Shown here in pieces: positions 1-8,189 of a stretch of 64,000 bases of DNA (position 1 is the stretch's first letter; each line of letters starts with the position of its first letter). The stretch lies in assembly GCA_021813745.1 (NCBI GenBank), contig JAKAJO010000022.1, positions 1-64,000 of the forward strand. Reading direction: 5' to 3'. This DNA comes from Acidobacteriota bacterium. Lineage in GTDB: Bacteria; Acidobacteriota; Terriglobia; Terriglobales; Acidobacteriaceae. The position numbers and the translations under genes were made by a program. The notes beneath the pieces are model-generated. The model did no database searches, was not told the DNA's origin, and saw only the letters and a list, made by a program, of their open reading frames with translations.

Positions 1-219
1 CAGCAAAATCGCAAACACCACCAGGATCGCCACCGCGCCTACGTAGACGAGAATCTGCACGAAGCCAACAAACTCCGCGTCCAGCTGCAAAAACAGCAGC
101 GCCAATCCGGCAAATGCCACCGCCACCGAAAGCGCGCAGTGCACCAGGTTGCGCAGCGTCATCGCGGCCAGGCTCCCCACCACTGTCAAAGCGGCCAGCA
201 CAACAAACACAGGACTCAT
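1..219 (-). CDS. nuoJ: NADH-quinone oxidoreductase subunit J (partial, 3' end outside window)
   Basis: Membrane subunit of respiratory complex I, part of the proton-pumping arm. Only the first 73 codons are present. They start at the ATG complementary to 217-219 and run off the left edge. The visible protein is almost wholly hydrophobic and includes the segment FVGFVQILVYVGAVAILVVF, the conserved transmembrane helix 3 region of NuoJ with its pi-bulge glycine/tyrosine pattern. It lies 60 bases downstream of nuoH in the same orientation, which is the usual H-(I)-J order. The truncation is a window-edge effect and says nothing about gene integrity. Confidence 0.9.
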   Translation of the reverse strand, partial: MSPVFVVLAALTVVGSLAAMTLRNLVHCALSVAVAFAGLALLFLQLDAEFVGFVQILVYVGAVAILVVFAILL

Positions 220-279
220 CGCCCGCCGCTCCCTTCCGCGCGCACGCCTGCCCGCTCCCTTACCACGATCTCCGCTCCC

Positions 280-1455
280 CTACTCCGCATAGCGGTAACT
301 CCTCGGGCCCAGCTTCTCGCGGCGCATCCCCACCCGGCCCATCAGCACATAGGTGCCCACCACGATCACCATGCCCACAATCCAGCGTATCCACACGCCT
401 TCCACAAACCGCCACTCCGCCGCCACCAACAGGTTCACCAGCGTCAACGGCAGCAGAAACTTCCATGCAAAATTCATCAACTGGTCCTGGCGCAGGCGCG
501 GCAGCGTCCCGCGCACCCAAATGAAGAAGCAGATCCACAGCTCCACCTTGGCAAAGAACCAGATCCACGACGGGATCCAGCTCAGCACCGCCAGCGGCGC
601 GGACCATCCACCCAGAAACAGCGTCGTCCCCAGCCCCGCAATGCCGAACATGCCCACATACTCGCCCAGGAAAAACAGCGCAAACTTGAAGCCCGAGTAC
701 TCTGTAAAATACCCGCCGATAATCTCCGATTCGCCTTCTGGCAAGTCGAACGGCGAGCGGTTCGTCTCCGCCATCGAGGCAATCACGAACATCACGAAGC
801 CCGCCAGGCCCCACGGCTTGAAGACATTCCAGTGCGCCAGTCCCCAGCTGTACCGGTTCTGCGCATCCACAATATCCACCAGAGATAGCGACCCTGTGAT
901 CATCACCACGCCCACCGTCGAAAGCAGCAGCGGCACTTCGTAACTGATCATCTGAGCCACCGCGCGCATCGCGCCCAGCAGAGAGTACTTGTTGCGGCTT
1001 GACCACCCCGCCATGAAGATCGACAGCTCGGTCGAGGCGCCCATCGCGAAAAAGAACAGCAGGCTCGCGTCCAGATTCACCAGCACCATGTTGCGTCCCA
1101 TGGGCATCACGGCAAAGCCCATGAACACCGCCACCACCAGCACCAGCGGCGCAATAAAGTGCACCAGCGCATCCGCATTGCGCGGCACAATATCTTCCTT
1201 GGTTAGCGATTTGATGCCATCCGCCACCGGCTGCAGGATGCCAAACGGGCCCACGCGGTTCGGACCGTAGCGATTCTGCATCCGCCCCAGTCCCTTGCGT
1301 TCCATCAGCACCGCCAGCGCAAACAACGCCGGATACACCGCGACAATCACCGCCACACACAGCAGCACGCTCACCGGATGCCGCCATGCCGCCGGCAGGT
1401 AGTTCAAGATCCAGTGCAGCAGCAGAACGAAAATCTGATCGGCTTTCTCCACCAT
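280..1455 (-). CDS. nuoH: NADH-quinone oxidoreductase subunit H
   Basis: Membrane subunit at the joint between the peripheral and membrane arms of complex I; it forms part of the quinone chamber. The 391-residue protein is somewhat longer than the usual 325-350. Family hallmarks are MERKGLGRMQNRYGPNRVGP near residue 52, DGIKSLTKED, and the quinone-site loop ETNRSPFDLPEGESEIIGGY near residue 230. There are about eight hydrophobic segments. The ATG at 1453-1455 lies 3 bases after the nuoI stop, so the two are translationally close. Here nuoI precedes nuoH, the reverse of the common H-I order. Confidence 0.97.
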   Translation of the reverse strand: MVEKADQIFVLLLHWILNYLPAAWRHPVSVLLCVAVIVAVYPALFALAVLMERKGLGRMQNRYGPNRVGPFGILQPVADGIKSLTKEDIVPRNADALVHFIAPLVLVVAVFMGFAVMPMGRNMVLVNLDASLLFFFAMGASTELSIFMAGWSSRNKYSLLGAMRAVAQMISYEVPLLLSTVGVVMITGSLSLVDIVDAQNRYSWGLAHWNVFKPWGLAGFVMFVIASMAETNRSPFDLPEGESEIIGGYFTEYSGFKFALFFLGEYVGMFGIAGLGTTLFLGGWSAPLAVLSWIPSWIWFFAKVELWICFFIWVRGTLPRLRQDQLMNFAWKFLLPLTLVNLLVAAEWRFVEGVWIRWIVGMVIVVGTYVLMGRVGMRREKLGPRSYRYAE

Positions 1456-1458
1456 GGC

Positions 1459-2121
1459 TTACTCCGCGCCCCCCGTCGGCTTCGGCGCATCCGGCTTTGC
1501 TGCAGGTGCCGCAGCGGGAGCAGCCGTCTTGGGCGCCGCAGCCTCCGCCGCTGCCTTGGCTGCCGCCGCTTCAGCCGCGGCCTTCGCCTTGGCTTCCACC
1601 TTGGCCTTTTCCTCTGCCAGGCGGCCATCCACTTCCGTCGCCTCGGTGGGATGAATCGAGTGGTAGTACTCGTTCGACTTCAGCAGCTTCTCGCGGTCCA
1701 GCAGCAGACCCCCAAAGCGGTTGTCCGTCGCCATCTCAAACACCGAGTCCATCTTGATCGCATCAAATGGACAGACTTCGACACAGATCTGGCAGCTCAT
1801 GCATACCGAAATATCAATATCGAAGCGCACCGGATAGTTCTGCGGCTTGCCCACATAATCCGGCTTCTTGTCCTTCGACTTTTCAATGTAGATGCACTTC
1901 GGCGGGCATTCCTTCTCGCAGATCTGGCACGACACGCACCGCATCCCCGCGAATGCGTCCGGACCGTCATACACCAGGAACGGAAACACGCGCGAGGCTT
2001 CAATGTGCTCCGCACGCTCCTCGGGATACTGCACCGTCGTCAGCCGTTCTTTGGAAACATAGCTGCCGGCGAAATTCTTCGCCGTCTCCGCCAGTCCCTT
2101 CAGAATTCCTTCACCCAGCAT
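1459..2121 (-). CDS. nuoI: NADH-quinone oxidoreductase subunit I (2x[4Fe-4S] ferredoxin) with Ala-rich tail
   Basis: Carries the two [4Fe-4S] clusters (N6a/N6b) that pass electrons toward NuoB. Both cysteine motifs are visible: CVSCQICEKECP and CMSCQICVEVCP. The 220-residue protein is longer than most NuoI (about 160-180) because residues from about 168 onward form a low-complexity Ala/Lys/Glu/Pro tail (for example EEKAKVEAKAKAAAEAA), probably a helical or disordered extension. The ATG at 2119-2121 has only a weak upstream GAAG as ribosome-binding site. The sequence just upstream belongs to a repeat-bounded insertion that separates nuoI from nuoD. Confidence 0.95.
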   Translation of the reverse strand: MLGEGILKGLAETAKNFAGSYVSKERLTTVQYPEERAEHIEASRVFPFLVYDGPDAFAGMRCVSCQICEKECPPKCIYIEKSKDKKPDYVGKPQNYPVRFDIDISVCMSCQICVEVCPFDAIKMDSVFEMATDNRFGGLLLDREKLLKSNEYYHSIHPTEATEVDGRLAEEKAKVEAKAKAAAEAAAAKAAAEAAAPKTAAPAAAPAAKPDAPKPTGGAE

Positions 2122-2135
2122 ATTGCTTCAGTAGT

Positions 2136-2155
2136 CAGTGATCAGTTCTCAGTGA
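2136..2155 (+). repeat. left inverted repeat of four-helix-bundle cassette
   Basis: CAGTGATCAGTTCTCAGTGA. It is matched in inverted orientation at 2565-2584, with 17 of 20 positions identical when the second copy is reverse-complemented. The pair brackets the four-helix-bundle gene and abuts the start region of nuoI on one side and the nuoD stop codon on the other. TGATCA and CAGTGATC elements also recur inside this copy (a second AGTGATC follows to 2157). Confidence 0.7.
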
Positions 2156-2170
2156 TCACCAACTCGCTCC

Positions 2171-2542
2171 TCAGTCTTTAATCTTTTCCAACATGGCATA
2201 AATCATCTTGCCCACTTCATGCGATATGGACATGGCATCGTCAATCTTGCTCCCATCGCACATACCCAGCTCACGTGCCACTTCCAATTGGGTCTGCAAC
2301 TCAAAATTTGAACCACGTGCGATTCCCAGAAAGTGACGAAACTCACTCGTACCGAGCCTTCCCTGCCCTTCTGCAATATTGCTAGGTACAGAAACCGCTG
2401 ATCGTCGCATCTGGCTGGTCAGTCCGTAAAGCTCCTCCCGTGGAAATTCCTGCGTCAAGCGGTACACCTGGACGGTCAATTGCAGTGATTTCTTCCAGTC
2501 AATCAACTCTCGAAAAGATCGTGCCGCCTGCTTGCCCTCCAC
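2171..2542 (-). CDS. four-helix-bundle protein (23S rRNA intervening-sequence / S23 family)
   Basis: The 123-residue protein matches the four-helix-bundle family (TIGR02436/PF05635). Its pattern includes LTVQVYRLTQEFPREELYGL near residue 22, then RRSAVSVPSNIAEGQGR, and a final helical segment. Relatives are encoded by intervening sequences in 23S rRNA genes, and the fold is shared with the Avd protein of diversity-generating retroelements; the molecular role of stand-alone copies is unknown. The start is a GTG (complement of 2540-2542) with an AGGTG-type site upstream. It lies inside the nuo operon between nuoD and nuoI in the same orientation and is bounded by imperfect inverted repeats, so it reads as an inserted cassette rather than a complex I component. 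Confidence 0.88.
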   Translation of the reverse strand: MEGKQAARSFRELIDWKKSLQLTVQVYRLTQEFPREELYGLTSQMRRSAVSVPSNIAEGQGRLGTSEFRHFLGIARGSNFELQTQLEVARELGMCDGSKIDDAMSISHEVGKMIYAMLEKIKD

Positions 2543-2564
2543 CAGTCCAGTTCACCTCATGCAC

Positions 2565-2584
2565 TCACCGACAACTGATCACTT
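2565..2584 (-). repeat. right inverted repeat of four-helix-bundle cassette
   Basis: Read on the minus strand this is AAGTGATCAGTTGTCGGTGA, matching the left copy at 2136-2155 at 17 of 20 positions. It ends directly against the nuoD stop codon (2585-2587), so the cassette begins exactly where the nuoD reading frame ends. Confidence 0.7.
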
Positions 2585-3775
2585 TCATCGATCCACTTCG
2601 CCCAGCACGATATCAATGGAACCAAGAATCAGCACGACATCGGCCACACTGTATCCCAAGCACATATCCTCAAGCACAGTCAGATTCACGAAACTCGGTG
2701 GCCGCACCCGATAGCGATACGGGTTGCCCGTTCCATCACTGATCAGATAAAAGCCCAGTTCGCCCTTCGGAGCCTCGATGCGTCCGTACGCTTCCCCCGG
2801 CTTTGGCCGGAAGTTGCGAATCTTCGCCTTCGGATCCATCACTGGCCCGCCCGGCACATCCTTGAGCGCCTGTTCCAGAATCCGGATGGACTGCCGCAGT
2901 TCCAGCAGACGGATCATGAAACGGTCGTACACATCGCCATGCTCCCCGAGCGGAACCTTGAAGTCGAATCGGTCGTAGATTCCGTACCGATCCACCTTGC
3001 GAATGTCGTAATTCACGCCGGAAGCGCGCAGCGCCGGACCAGTCACTCCTGCGCTCACCGCCAGCTCCGGACGAAGAACGCCCACGCCCTGCGTACGCGC
3101 CATCAGAATCTCGTTCGTGCAGAGCAGCCGCTCAAACTCATCGGCAAATGCTGGCATTCCCGCCACGACCTTGCGCACGCCATCCAGCCACTCCGGCGTC
3201 GCGTCCACGCGGCAGCCGCCGAACCGCATGTAGTTGCACATCATGCGCGATCCGGTCAGCGCTTCAAAAAGATCCAGAATCTTTTCCCGCTCGCGGAAGC
3301 CGTACATCAGGGGCGTTCCGCTGGCGCCCATATCCTGAATCAGAAAGCCGACAGACAGGATGTGGTTCTGCATGCGGGTCAGCTCACCCACAATCAAGCG
3401 CAGGTACTCCGCGCGTTCCGGCACTTCCTGGCCCACCAGCTTTTCCACCGCCAGCGCATAGGCCCAGTTGTTGGTGAGCGAGCAGATATAGTCCAGGCGG
3501 TCCGTATACGGCATCGATGCCAGGTAGCTGTGCTCCTCGCCCAGCTTTTCATGGTTGCGATGCAGGTAGCCAAACACCGGCTTCAGCCGCACAATGCGCT
3601 CGCCATCCAGCGCCACATCCATCCGGAAGACGCCGTGCGTCGAGGGGTGATGAGGCCCCATCGACACCTCAAGCAGATCGCCACCGCTCTCGGGATCGAT
3701 CACCATCCTACCCTCAGGCAGGGCCTTTCCGCCTGCGTGCTGCCTCGCGCCGAACTCTGCTGCGGAAAGCGTCAT
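2585..3775 (-). CDS. nuoD: NADH-quinone oxidoreductase subunit D (49 kDa subunit)
   Basis: Quinone-site subunit of the peripheral arm of complex I. The 396-residue length is normal. Visible signatures are [13 protein letters not shown] near residue 39 (quinone-binding HPSTHG loop), [11 protein letters not shown], the AYALAVEKL helix, MNPxx-like [12 protein letters not shown], and the C-terminal VRPPSFVNL...DIVLGEVDR, all typical of NuoD. The ATG overlaps the nuoC stop as ATGA, indicating translational coupling. A single-domain D here, separate from C, differs from the fused NuoCD of enterobacteria. Confidence 0.97.
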   Translation of the reverse strand: MTLSAAEFGARQHAGGKALPEGRMVIDPESGGDLLEVSMGPHHPSTHGVFRMDVALDGERIVRLKPVFGYLHRNHEKLGEEHSYLASMPYTDRLDYICSLTNNWAYALAVEKLVGQEVPERAEYLRLIVGELTRMQNHILSVGFLIQDMGASGTPLMYGFREREKILDLFEALTGSRMMCNYMRFGGCRVDATPEWLDGVRKVVAGMPAFADEFERLLCTNEILMARTQGVGVLRPELAVSAGVTGPALRASGVNYDIRKVDRYGIYDRFDFKVPLGEHGDVYDRFMIRLLELRQSIRILEQALKDVPGGPVMDPKAKIRNFRPKPGEAYGRIEAPKGELGFYLISDGTGNPYRYRVRPPSFVNLTVLEDMCLGYSVADVVLILGSIDIVLGEVDR

Positions 3776-4458
3776 TGAGCAGCCCCCTTCTGACCTTCCG
3801 CCGCTGCGGCTGCTGCCGCCTGGTGGGCCTGTGCTCTCTTCAACACTTCGTCGTGCGCCGTCGGCTCGTATTCAAAGTCATCCGGCTCCACATAATCCCG
3901 CCGCATCGGATGATCCTTGAATCCCTCCCACATCAAAATCCGCCGCAGGTCCGGATGCCCTACAAACTCCACGCCATAGAGATCGAAGACCTCGCGCTCC
4001 TGATACTCCGCAGATCGCCACACCGGCGTCATCGACGGCAATTTCACATCGTCTGCCCGATTCCCGGTGCGCATTCTGAAGACCACCGGTCCATGCTTCT
4101 TGGTCATGGAATACAGGTGATAGACCACCTCAAGATAGCCTGGCTCCACGCGCTTGCGCGTCTCCTCGACGGTCTCTTCCACCTGCTGCTCCGTGCCCTC
4201 GACCGTCTTCGTCACCATCTTGGTCACCTTGACCTTCTCGGTGATCTCCTTGTCCGGCCAGTCCACGCCCGTCACGTTCGACAGAAAATCCAGCGCCAGC
4301 TCCGCATCGTCGCGCAGAAACTTCGCCACCGCGACGGCTGTCTCTGCCTTCAGCAAAAGCGAGTGTTGCGCCGACGGTGCCGGGTTCTGCACAATCTCCA
4401 CGCTGGCGCTCGGCACAGCCGCCTCAATGGCCGCTTTAATTTCTTCCACCGTCTTCAT
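3772..4458 (-). CDS. nuoC: NADH-quinone oxidoreductase subunit C (30 kDa subunit) with charged insertion
   Basis: Peripheral-arm structural subunit of complex I. I chose the ATG at 4456-4458 (MKTVEEIK) because it overlaps the nuoB stop by one base (TGATG) and gives a 228-residue protein; a further in-frame ATG at 4485 would lie inside nuoB. The family signature [20 protein letters not shown] is present, followed by PMRRDYV. Residues about 71-105 form a Lys/Glu/Val/Thr-rich insertion between the N-terminal domain ([12 protein letters not shown]) and the conserved LEVVYHLYS strand, where typical NuoC proteins have only a short loop. The C-terminus is Ala-rich. Confidence 0.95.
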   Translation of the reverse strand: MKTVEEIKAAIEAAVPSASVEIVQNPAPSAQHSLLLKAETAVAVAKFLRDDAELALDFLSNVTGVDWPDKEITEKVKVTKMVTKTVEGTEQQVEETVEETRKRVEPGYLEVVYHLYSMTKKHGPVVFRMRTGNRADDVKLPSMTPVWRSAEYQEREVFDLYGVEFVGHPDLRRILMWEGFKDHPMRRDYVEPDDFEYEPTAHDEVLKRAQAHQAAAAAAAEGQKGAAQ

Positions 4459-5072
4459 CAGCGAATCACCACCGGCACAGTCCATACACTCTTGTTTGCG
4501 GGGGGCTCCAGGTCATGCGCTCCCTGCTCCGGCACCGGGAACTCGCCCGGAGCCTGTTCATCCAGGTGCCGCGGGCGCGCCTCGCCGGTCAGCGGCTGCG
4601 CGTCGATCTTCTTCTGCAGCGTCATGAACGCCTCCAGCAGCGCCTCCGGCCGCGGCGGGCACCCCGGAATATGCACATCCACCGGAATATAGCGATCAAT
4701 CCCCTTCAGCACGTTATAACCCTGCTTGAACGGCCCGCCTGAGATCGCGCAAGCGCCCATCGCAATCACATACCGCGGCTCGGCCATCTGGTTGTAGAGC
4801 CGCACCACCTGGGGAGCCATCTTCTTGGTCACTGTCCCGGAGATGATCATCATGTCCGCTTGTCGTGGCGACGGCCGAAATACTTCCGCCCCAAACCGCG
4901 CCAGATCGTACCGCGCCATCGTCGTGGCAATCATCTCAATGGCGCAGCAGGCCAGGCCGAAGTTCATCGGCCAGATGGAGCTGCGCCGGCCCCAGTTGTA
5001 GAGCTCCTGCAAGGTGGTCACAAACACACCCTGCTTGCCCATCTCAATCTTCAGTTGCTCATCCACCGCCAT
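4458..5072 (-). CDS. nuoB: NADH-quinone oxidoreductase subunit B (N2 cluster subunit)
   Basis: Carries the terminal [4Fe-4S] cluster N2 next to the quinone pocket. The ligand cysteines are visible in [20 protein letters not shown] and [13 protein letters not shown]. The 204-residue length is normal to slightly long because of a Pro/Glu-rich C-terminal extension. It follows nuoA by 29 bases and overlaps the nuoC start by one base. The tandem cysteines CC are the standard N2 arrangement. Confidence 0.97.
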   Translation of the reverse strand: MAVDEQLKIEMGKQGVFVTTLQELYNWGRRSSIWPMNFGLACCAIEMIATTMARYDLARFGAEVFRPSPRQADMMIISGTVTKKMAPQVVRLYNQMAEPRYVIAMGACAISGGPFKQGYNVLKGIDRYIPVDVHIPGCPPRPEALLEAFMTLQKKIDAQPLTGEARPRHLDEQAPGEFPVPEQGAHDLEPPANKSVWTVPVVIR

Positions 5073-5101
5073 ATGCCAAAATCCTCAGTACCTGCCGGTT
5101 C

Positions 5102-5473
5102 TCACGCCCAGGTCAGCACGCCCTTGGCCCAGGCCCACACCAGACCCTCCACCAGCAGCAACACAAACACCAGCATCGAAACGCACGCCGCCGCGCCCAG
5201 TCCCAGAAACGCCACCGCAAACGGCAACAGAAACACCGCTTCCACATCAAAGATCAGAAAGATAATCGCGTACAGGTAGTACGACGAACGGAACTGAACC
5301 CACGCATCGCCCTTCGACTCCAGGCCGCATTCGTAGATTGCATTCTTGATAGCGTTCGGCTTCTGGGGCGAAAAAACGCGGCTCCAGAGCCATGCCAAGG
5401 CCAGTGGAGTCAGACCAAAGCACAGCGCCACCACAAAGAGCACCGCTAGTGAAAAATATGGATTGAAGGCCAT
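5102..5473 (-). CDS. nuoA: NADH-quinone oxidoreductase subunit A
   Basis: Small membrane subunit (123 residues, three transmembrane helices) and first gene of the operon. Recognisable segments are KPNAIKNAIYECGLESKGDA (quinone-site loop with the conserved cysteine) and YYLYAIIFLIFDVEAVFLLP. The ATG is complementary to 5471-5473, and AAAGAG upstream serves as the likely ribosome-binding site. The operon promoter should lie in 5474-5660; I could not define a convincing -35/-10 pair. Confidence 0.95.
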   Translation of the reverse strand: MAFNPYFSLAVLFVVALCFGLTPLALAWLWSRVFSPQKPNAIKNAIYECGLESKGDAWVQFRSSYYLYAIIFLIFDVEAVFLLPFAVAFLGLGAAACVSMLVFVLLLVEGLVWAWAKGVLTWA

Positions 5474-5661
5474 CTCTTTGATTGCAAAAACCCGCTCACT
5501 TCACCGTAACAGTTTTATGGGCAATCTGGCTAAGTGGATGTGAGCTACAGCACACAACACAGGCTCGTTTTCTCCCCATTCATCCCACGTTGTGAACCAT
5601 TGGCTGCAATTCCACAACCTGCCATCTAAACACGGTCCGTTTAGCCGGCACAACCCGCGCC

Positions 5662-5683
5662 ATCTTCCAACTTAGGATGGAAG
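5662..5683. promoter_or_regulatory. dyad upstream of multihaem cytochrome gene
   Basis: A perfect 7-bp inverted repeat TCTTCCA-N8-TGGAAGA in the divergent region between nuoA and the cytochrome gene. It overlaps the ATG of an in-frame upstream extension of the cytochrome frame, which argues that translation starts further downstream. It could be an operator or a chance dyad; no known regulator is matched. Confidence 0.3.
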
Positions 5684-5781
5684 ACAGTTCATCCCCCAGC
5701 CCTGCTACATTCAATGTGTTCCCGTGTATTTTTTTTGTCTCAATGCGTACTTTTAACCGTTCTCCCCGGAGATCCCGCACC

Positions 5782-8121
5782 ATGCAGCAAGGCGCCCTGG
5801 GCAACCTCTTCTTTGCCCTCCCTCTGATTCTGGTACTTGCGCTCGCTCCCCGCATCGATGCAGCTTCCGATCCCGCCGCGCCTGCATCTCCGGCCCCAAA
5901 CACACCCCCCTCAAACCAGCCGCTCGCCGACTACGGCACCCACATCCCTGTCACCGGCCCCACCACACAGTTTCACGACTCCGTCGCCGCCCGATACAAC
6001 TACGCCTTCGGCAAAGACACTCCGTTCCTGCCCTCCAACGCCACCTCCGCCAACGGCCAGTTCCTCAGCCCCAAGAGCTTCTACACCGCAGAGTACTGTG
6101 GCCACTGCCACCAGCAGGCTTACGCCGAGTGGCGCCAGTCCGTTCACTCCAACGCCTTCCGAAATCCCTGGTATCTGAAGAACGTCAACATGCTCATCGA
6201 CGAGAAGGGCGTCCAGTATTCGCGCCACTGCGAGGGCTGCCACAATCCCGTCGCGCTGCTCTCCGGCGATCTCTCCCAGGGCATGCCCAAAAAGCGTCCC
6301 TTTGAGAATGAAGGCGTCACCTGCTCCACCTGCCATTCCATCCAGGCGGTCGATACCACCGGCACCGGCAGCTACGTTATGGGCATCCCCGCAGTCCTCG
6401 TTGACGCCAGCGGCAAGCCCATCTCCGGGCCAGTCCCCGACTCCGAAATCCTCGCGCACCTCGACCGCCACTCCCAGGCCGTCATGCGCCCCATCTATAA
6501 AACACCCGAGTTCTGCGCCTCCTGCCACAAAGCCGCCATCCCCCGCACCATGGACGACTACAAGTGGCTCCGCGCCTTCACCGTCTATGACGAGTGGCAG
6601 GGATCCAGCTTCGCCAAACAGTCCCCGCTGCCCTTCTATCGCAAAGATGTCGTCTCCACCTGCCAGACCTGCCACATGAAGGCCACACCAACCATCGACG
6701 GCGAATCAGAGCCCGGCGCCAAAAACGGCCAGTTCATGAACCACCGCTGGGTCGGCGGCAACTCCCTCATGCCTGCCTACTACCATTACGACGAACAGGC
6801 ACAGAAACTCGTCGACTTCCTCCAGCACGGCCCCGACGGCAAAGGCGTCCTCAACGTCGACCTCTTCGCCCTCGAAAACGAATCCGCCGAGGCCACGCCC
6901 AAAGATCAGGTCCTCATCGCCCCCCTCGGCCTCACCAGCTTCTCCCTCGCGCCCGGCTCCACGCTCATCGCTGACGTCGTCATCCAGAACAAAGGCATCG
7001 GCCACTCCCTCGTCCCCGAGCAGCGCGACTTCTACGAGGCCTGGGTCAACTTCACCGTGAAGGACAGCGCCGGCAAGACCCTCTCCGAAAGCGGCTTCCT
7101 GCAGCCCGACGGCAACCTCGATCCCTCTGCGCACTCCTTCACCAACCGCCTCATCAACAAACAGGGCGAACTCAACGACATTCACCAGATCTGGCACAAC
7201 CGCGTCCTCGCCTACAACAACACCATCCAGTCCGGCCGCTCCCAGCTTGTCCGTTACCGCTTCCGTCTGCCCAAAGACATCTCCGGCAGCATCTCCATCA
7301 CTGCCACCGTTAAGTACCGCCGCTTCGACCAGCACTTCATCGACTACGTCTTTGACCAGAAGCACTATCCCCAGCCCGTCATCGACATCGCTTCCCAGAC
7401 CCGCACCTTCAACATCGGTCCCAACGCGCCCGTCAAGCCCGGCCCCGATGAAAACCCCGAGTGGATGCGCTGGAACAACTACGGCATCGCTCTGCTCGAC
7501 GCCCAGCAGTACCAGGACTCCGTCCACGCCTTCGAGCGCGTCGCTACCCTCCGCCCCGACTACGCCGACGCCTACACCAACATGGCTGTCGTTGAAATCT
7601 CCTGGGAGCGCTACTCCGACGCCGGCGCCAACCTCGCCAAGGCCCTCACCCTGCTCCCCGGCGACCCGCGCGCCCTCTACTACCGCGCCCTCGTCGAGCG
7701 CAACGCCGGCCACAACCGCGAAGCCATCGCCGACTTCCAGGCCATGCTCGCCAAATATCCCCGCGCCAAAGATGGACTCCGCGAGCTCGGCTTCAGTTAC
7801 TTCCAGGCCCACGATTACGCCCACGCCCGCGATGCCTACGAAAAGCTTCAGGCCATCGACCCCGACGACCTCGCCGCCCACTACTCGCTCGCCATCATCT
7901 ACCGGCGTCTGGGCGAGCGCCAGAAGTCGGCCATCGAGTCCGCCAAGTTCGCCGATCAGAAAGACGACCCCACCGCCAGCGTCTACGCCCTCCAGTTCCT
8001 CGGGCAGCACTCGGAAGTCGCCGCCGAGAGCGTCGTCTGGCACACGCATGACCTCACCGGCGACCCCGTCAAGCGCCCGGGCAAAATCGAGTATCACTAC
8101 ATCCCCGGCGCAGGCTTCTAG
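5782..8121 (+). CDS. secreted multihaem cytochrome c with C-terminal TPR domain
   Basis: Exported, probably periplasmic, electron-transfer protein. The ATG at 5782 is preceded by GGAG at a good distance and gives a 779-residue protein that begins with a signal peptide (hydrophobic core NLFFALPLILVLALA). The same frame stays open back to 5677, but starts at 5677 or 5743 give poor signal peptides. Five CxxCH haem motifs are visible: CGHCH, CEGCH, CSTCH, CASCH and CQTCH, in an arrangement reminiscent of cytochrome c554/NapC-NrfH-like families. A middle beta-rich region follows, and the last about 230 residues hold TPRs (e.g. WNNYGIALLDAQQYQDSVHA, DYADAYTNMAVVEISWERYS). The substrate is unknown. 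The gene is unusually C-rich even for its neighbourhood. Confidence 0.9.
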   Translation: MQQGALGNLFFALPLILVLALAPRIDAASDPAAPASPAPNTPPSNQPLADYGTHIPVTGPTTQFHDSVAARYNYAFGKDTPFLPSNATSANGQFLSPKSFYTAEYCGHCHQQAYAEWRQSVHSNAFRNPWYLKNVNMLIDEKGVQYSRHCEGCHNPVALLSGDLSQGMPKKRPFENEGVTCSTCHSIQAVDTTGTGSYVMGIPAVLVDASGKPISGPVPDSEILAHLDRHSQAVMRPIYKTPEFCASCHKAAIPRTMDDYKWLRAFTVYDEWQGSSFAKQSPLPFYRKDVVSTCQTCHMKATPTIDGESEPGAKNGQFMNHRWVGGNSLMPAYYHYDEQAQKLVDFLQHGPDGKGVLNVDLFALENESAEATPKDQVLIAPLGLTSFSLAPGSTLIADVVIQNKGIGHSLVPEQRDFYEAWVNFTVKDSAGKTLSESGFLQPDGNLDPSAHSFTNRLINKQGELNDIHQIWHNRVLAYNNTIQSGRSQLVRYRFRLPKDISGSISITATVKYRRFDQHFIDYVFDQKHYPQPVIDIASQTRTFNIGPNAPVKPGPDENPEWMRWNNYGIALLDAQQYQDSVHAFERVATLRPDYADAYTNMAVVEISWERYSDAGANLAKALTLLPGDPRALYYRALVERNAGHNREAIADFQAMLAKYPRAKDGLRELGFSYFQAHDYAHARDAYEKLQAIDPDDLAAHYSLAIIYRRLGERQKSAIESAKFADQKDDPTASVYALQFLGQHSEVAAESVVWHTHDLTGDPVKRPGKIEYHYIPGAGF

Positions 8122-8147
8122 CAACTTCCCTCACCAGTCGTCCGCGT

Positions 8148-8175
8148 GGGCTCAGCAGGATCCGATCTTGAGCCC
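8148..8175. terminator. possible bidirectional terminator hairpin
   Basis: GGGCTCA ... TGAGCCC with a 14-base loop between the convergent cytochrome and MFS genes. There is no U-tract on either side, so Rho-independent function is doubtful. Confidence 0.35.
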
Positions 8176-8189
8176 CGCCGGCGCCGTAC

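Noticed and set aside
260..1387. Long antisense-frame reading inside nuoH
   Set aside because: It follows another frame of the real nuoH, lacks any family features and is Cys/Gly/Val-biased as expected for a shadow frame in GC-rich DNA.
6706..8124. 472-codon minus-strand frame opposite the cytochrome gene
   Set aside because: Antisense to an authenticated five-haem/TPR protein; composition is dominated by Val/Gly/Glu/Asp from reversed GCC/CGC-type codons and no motif is seen.
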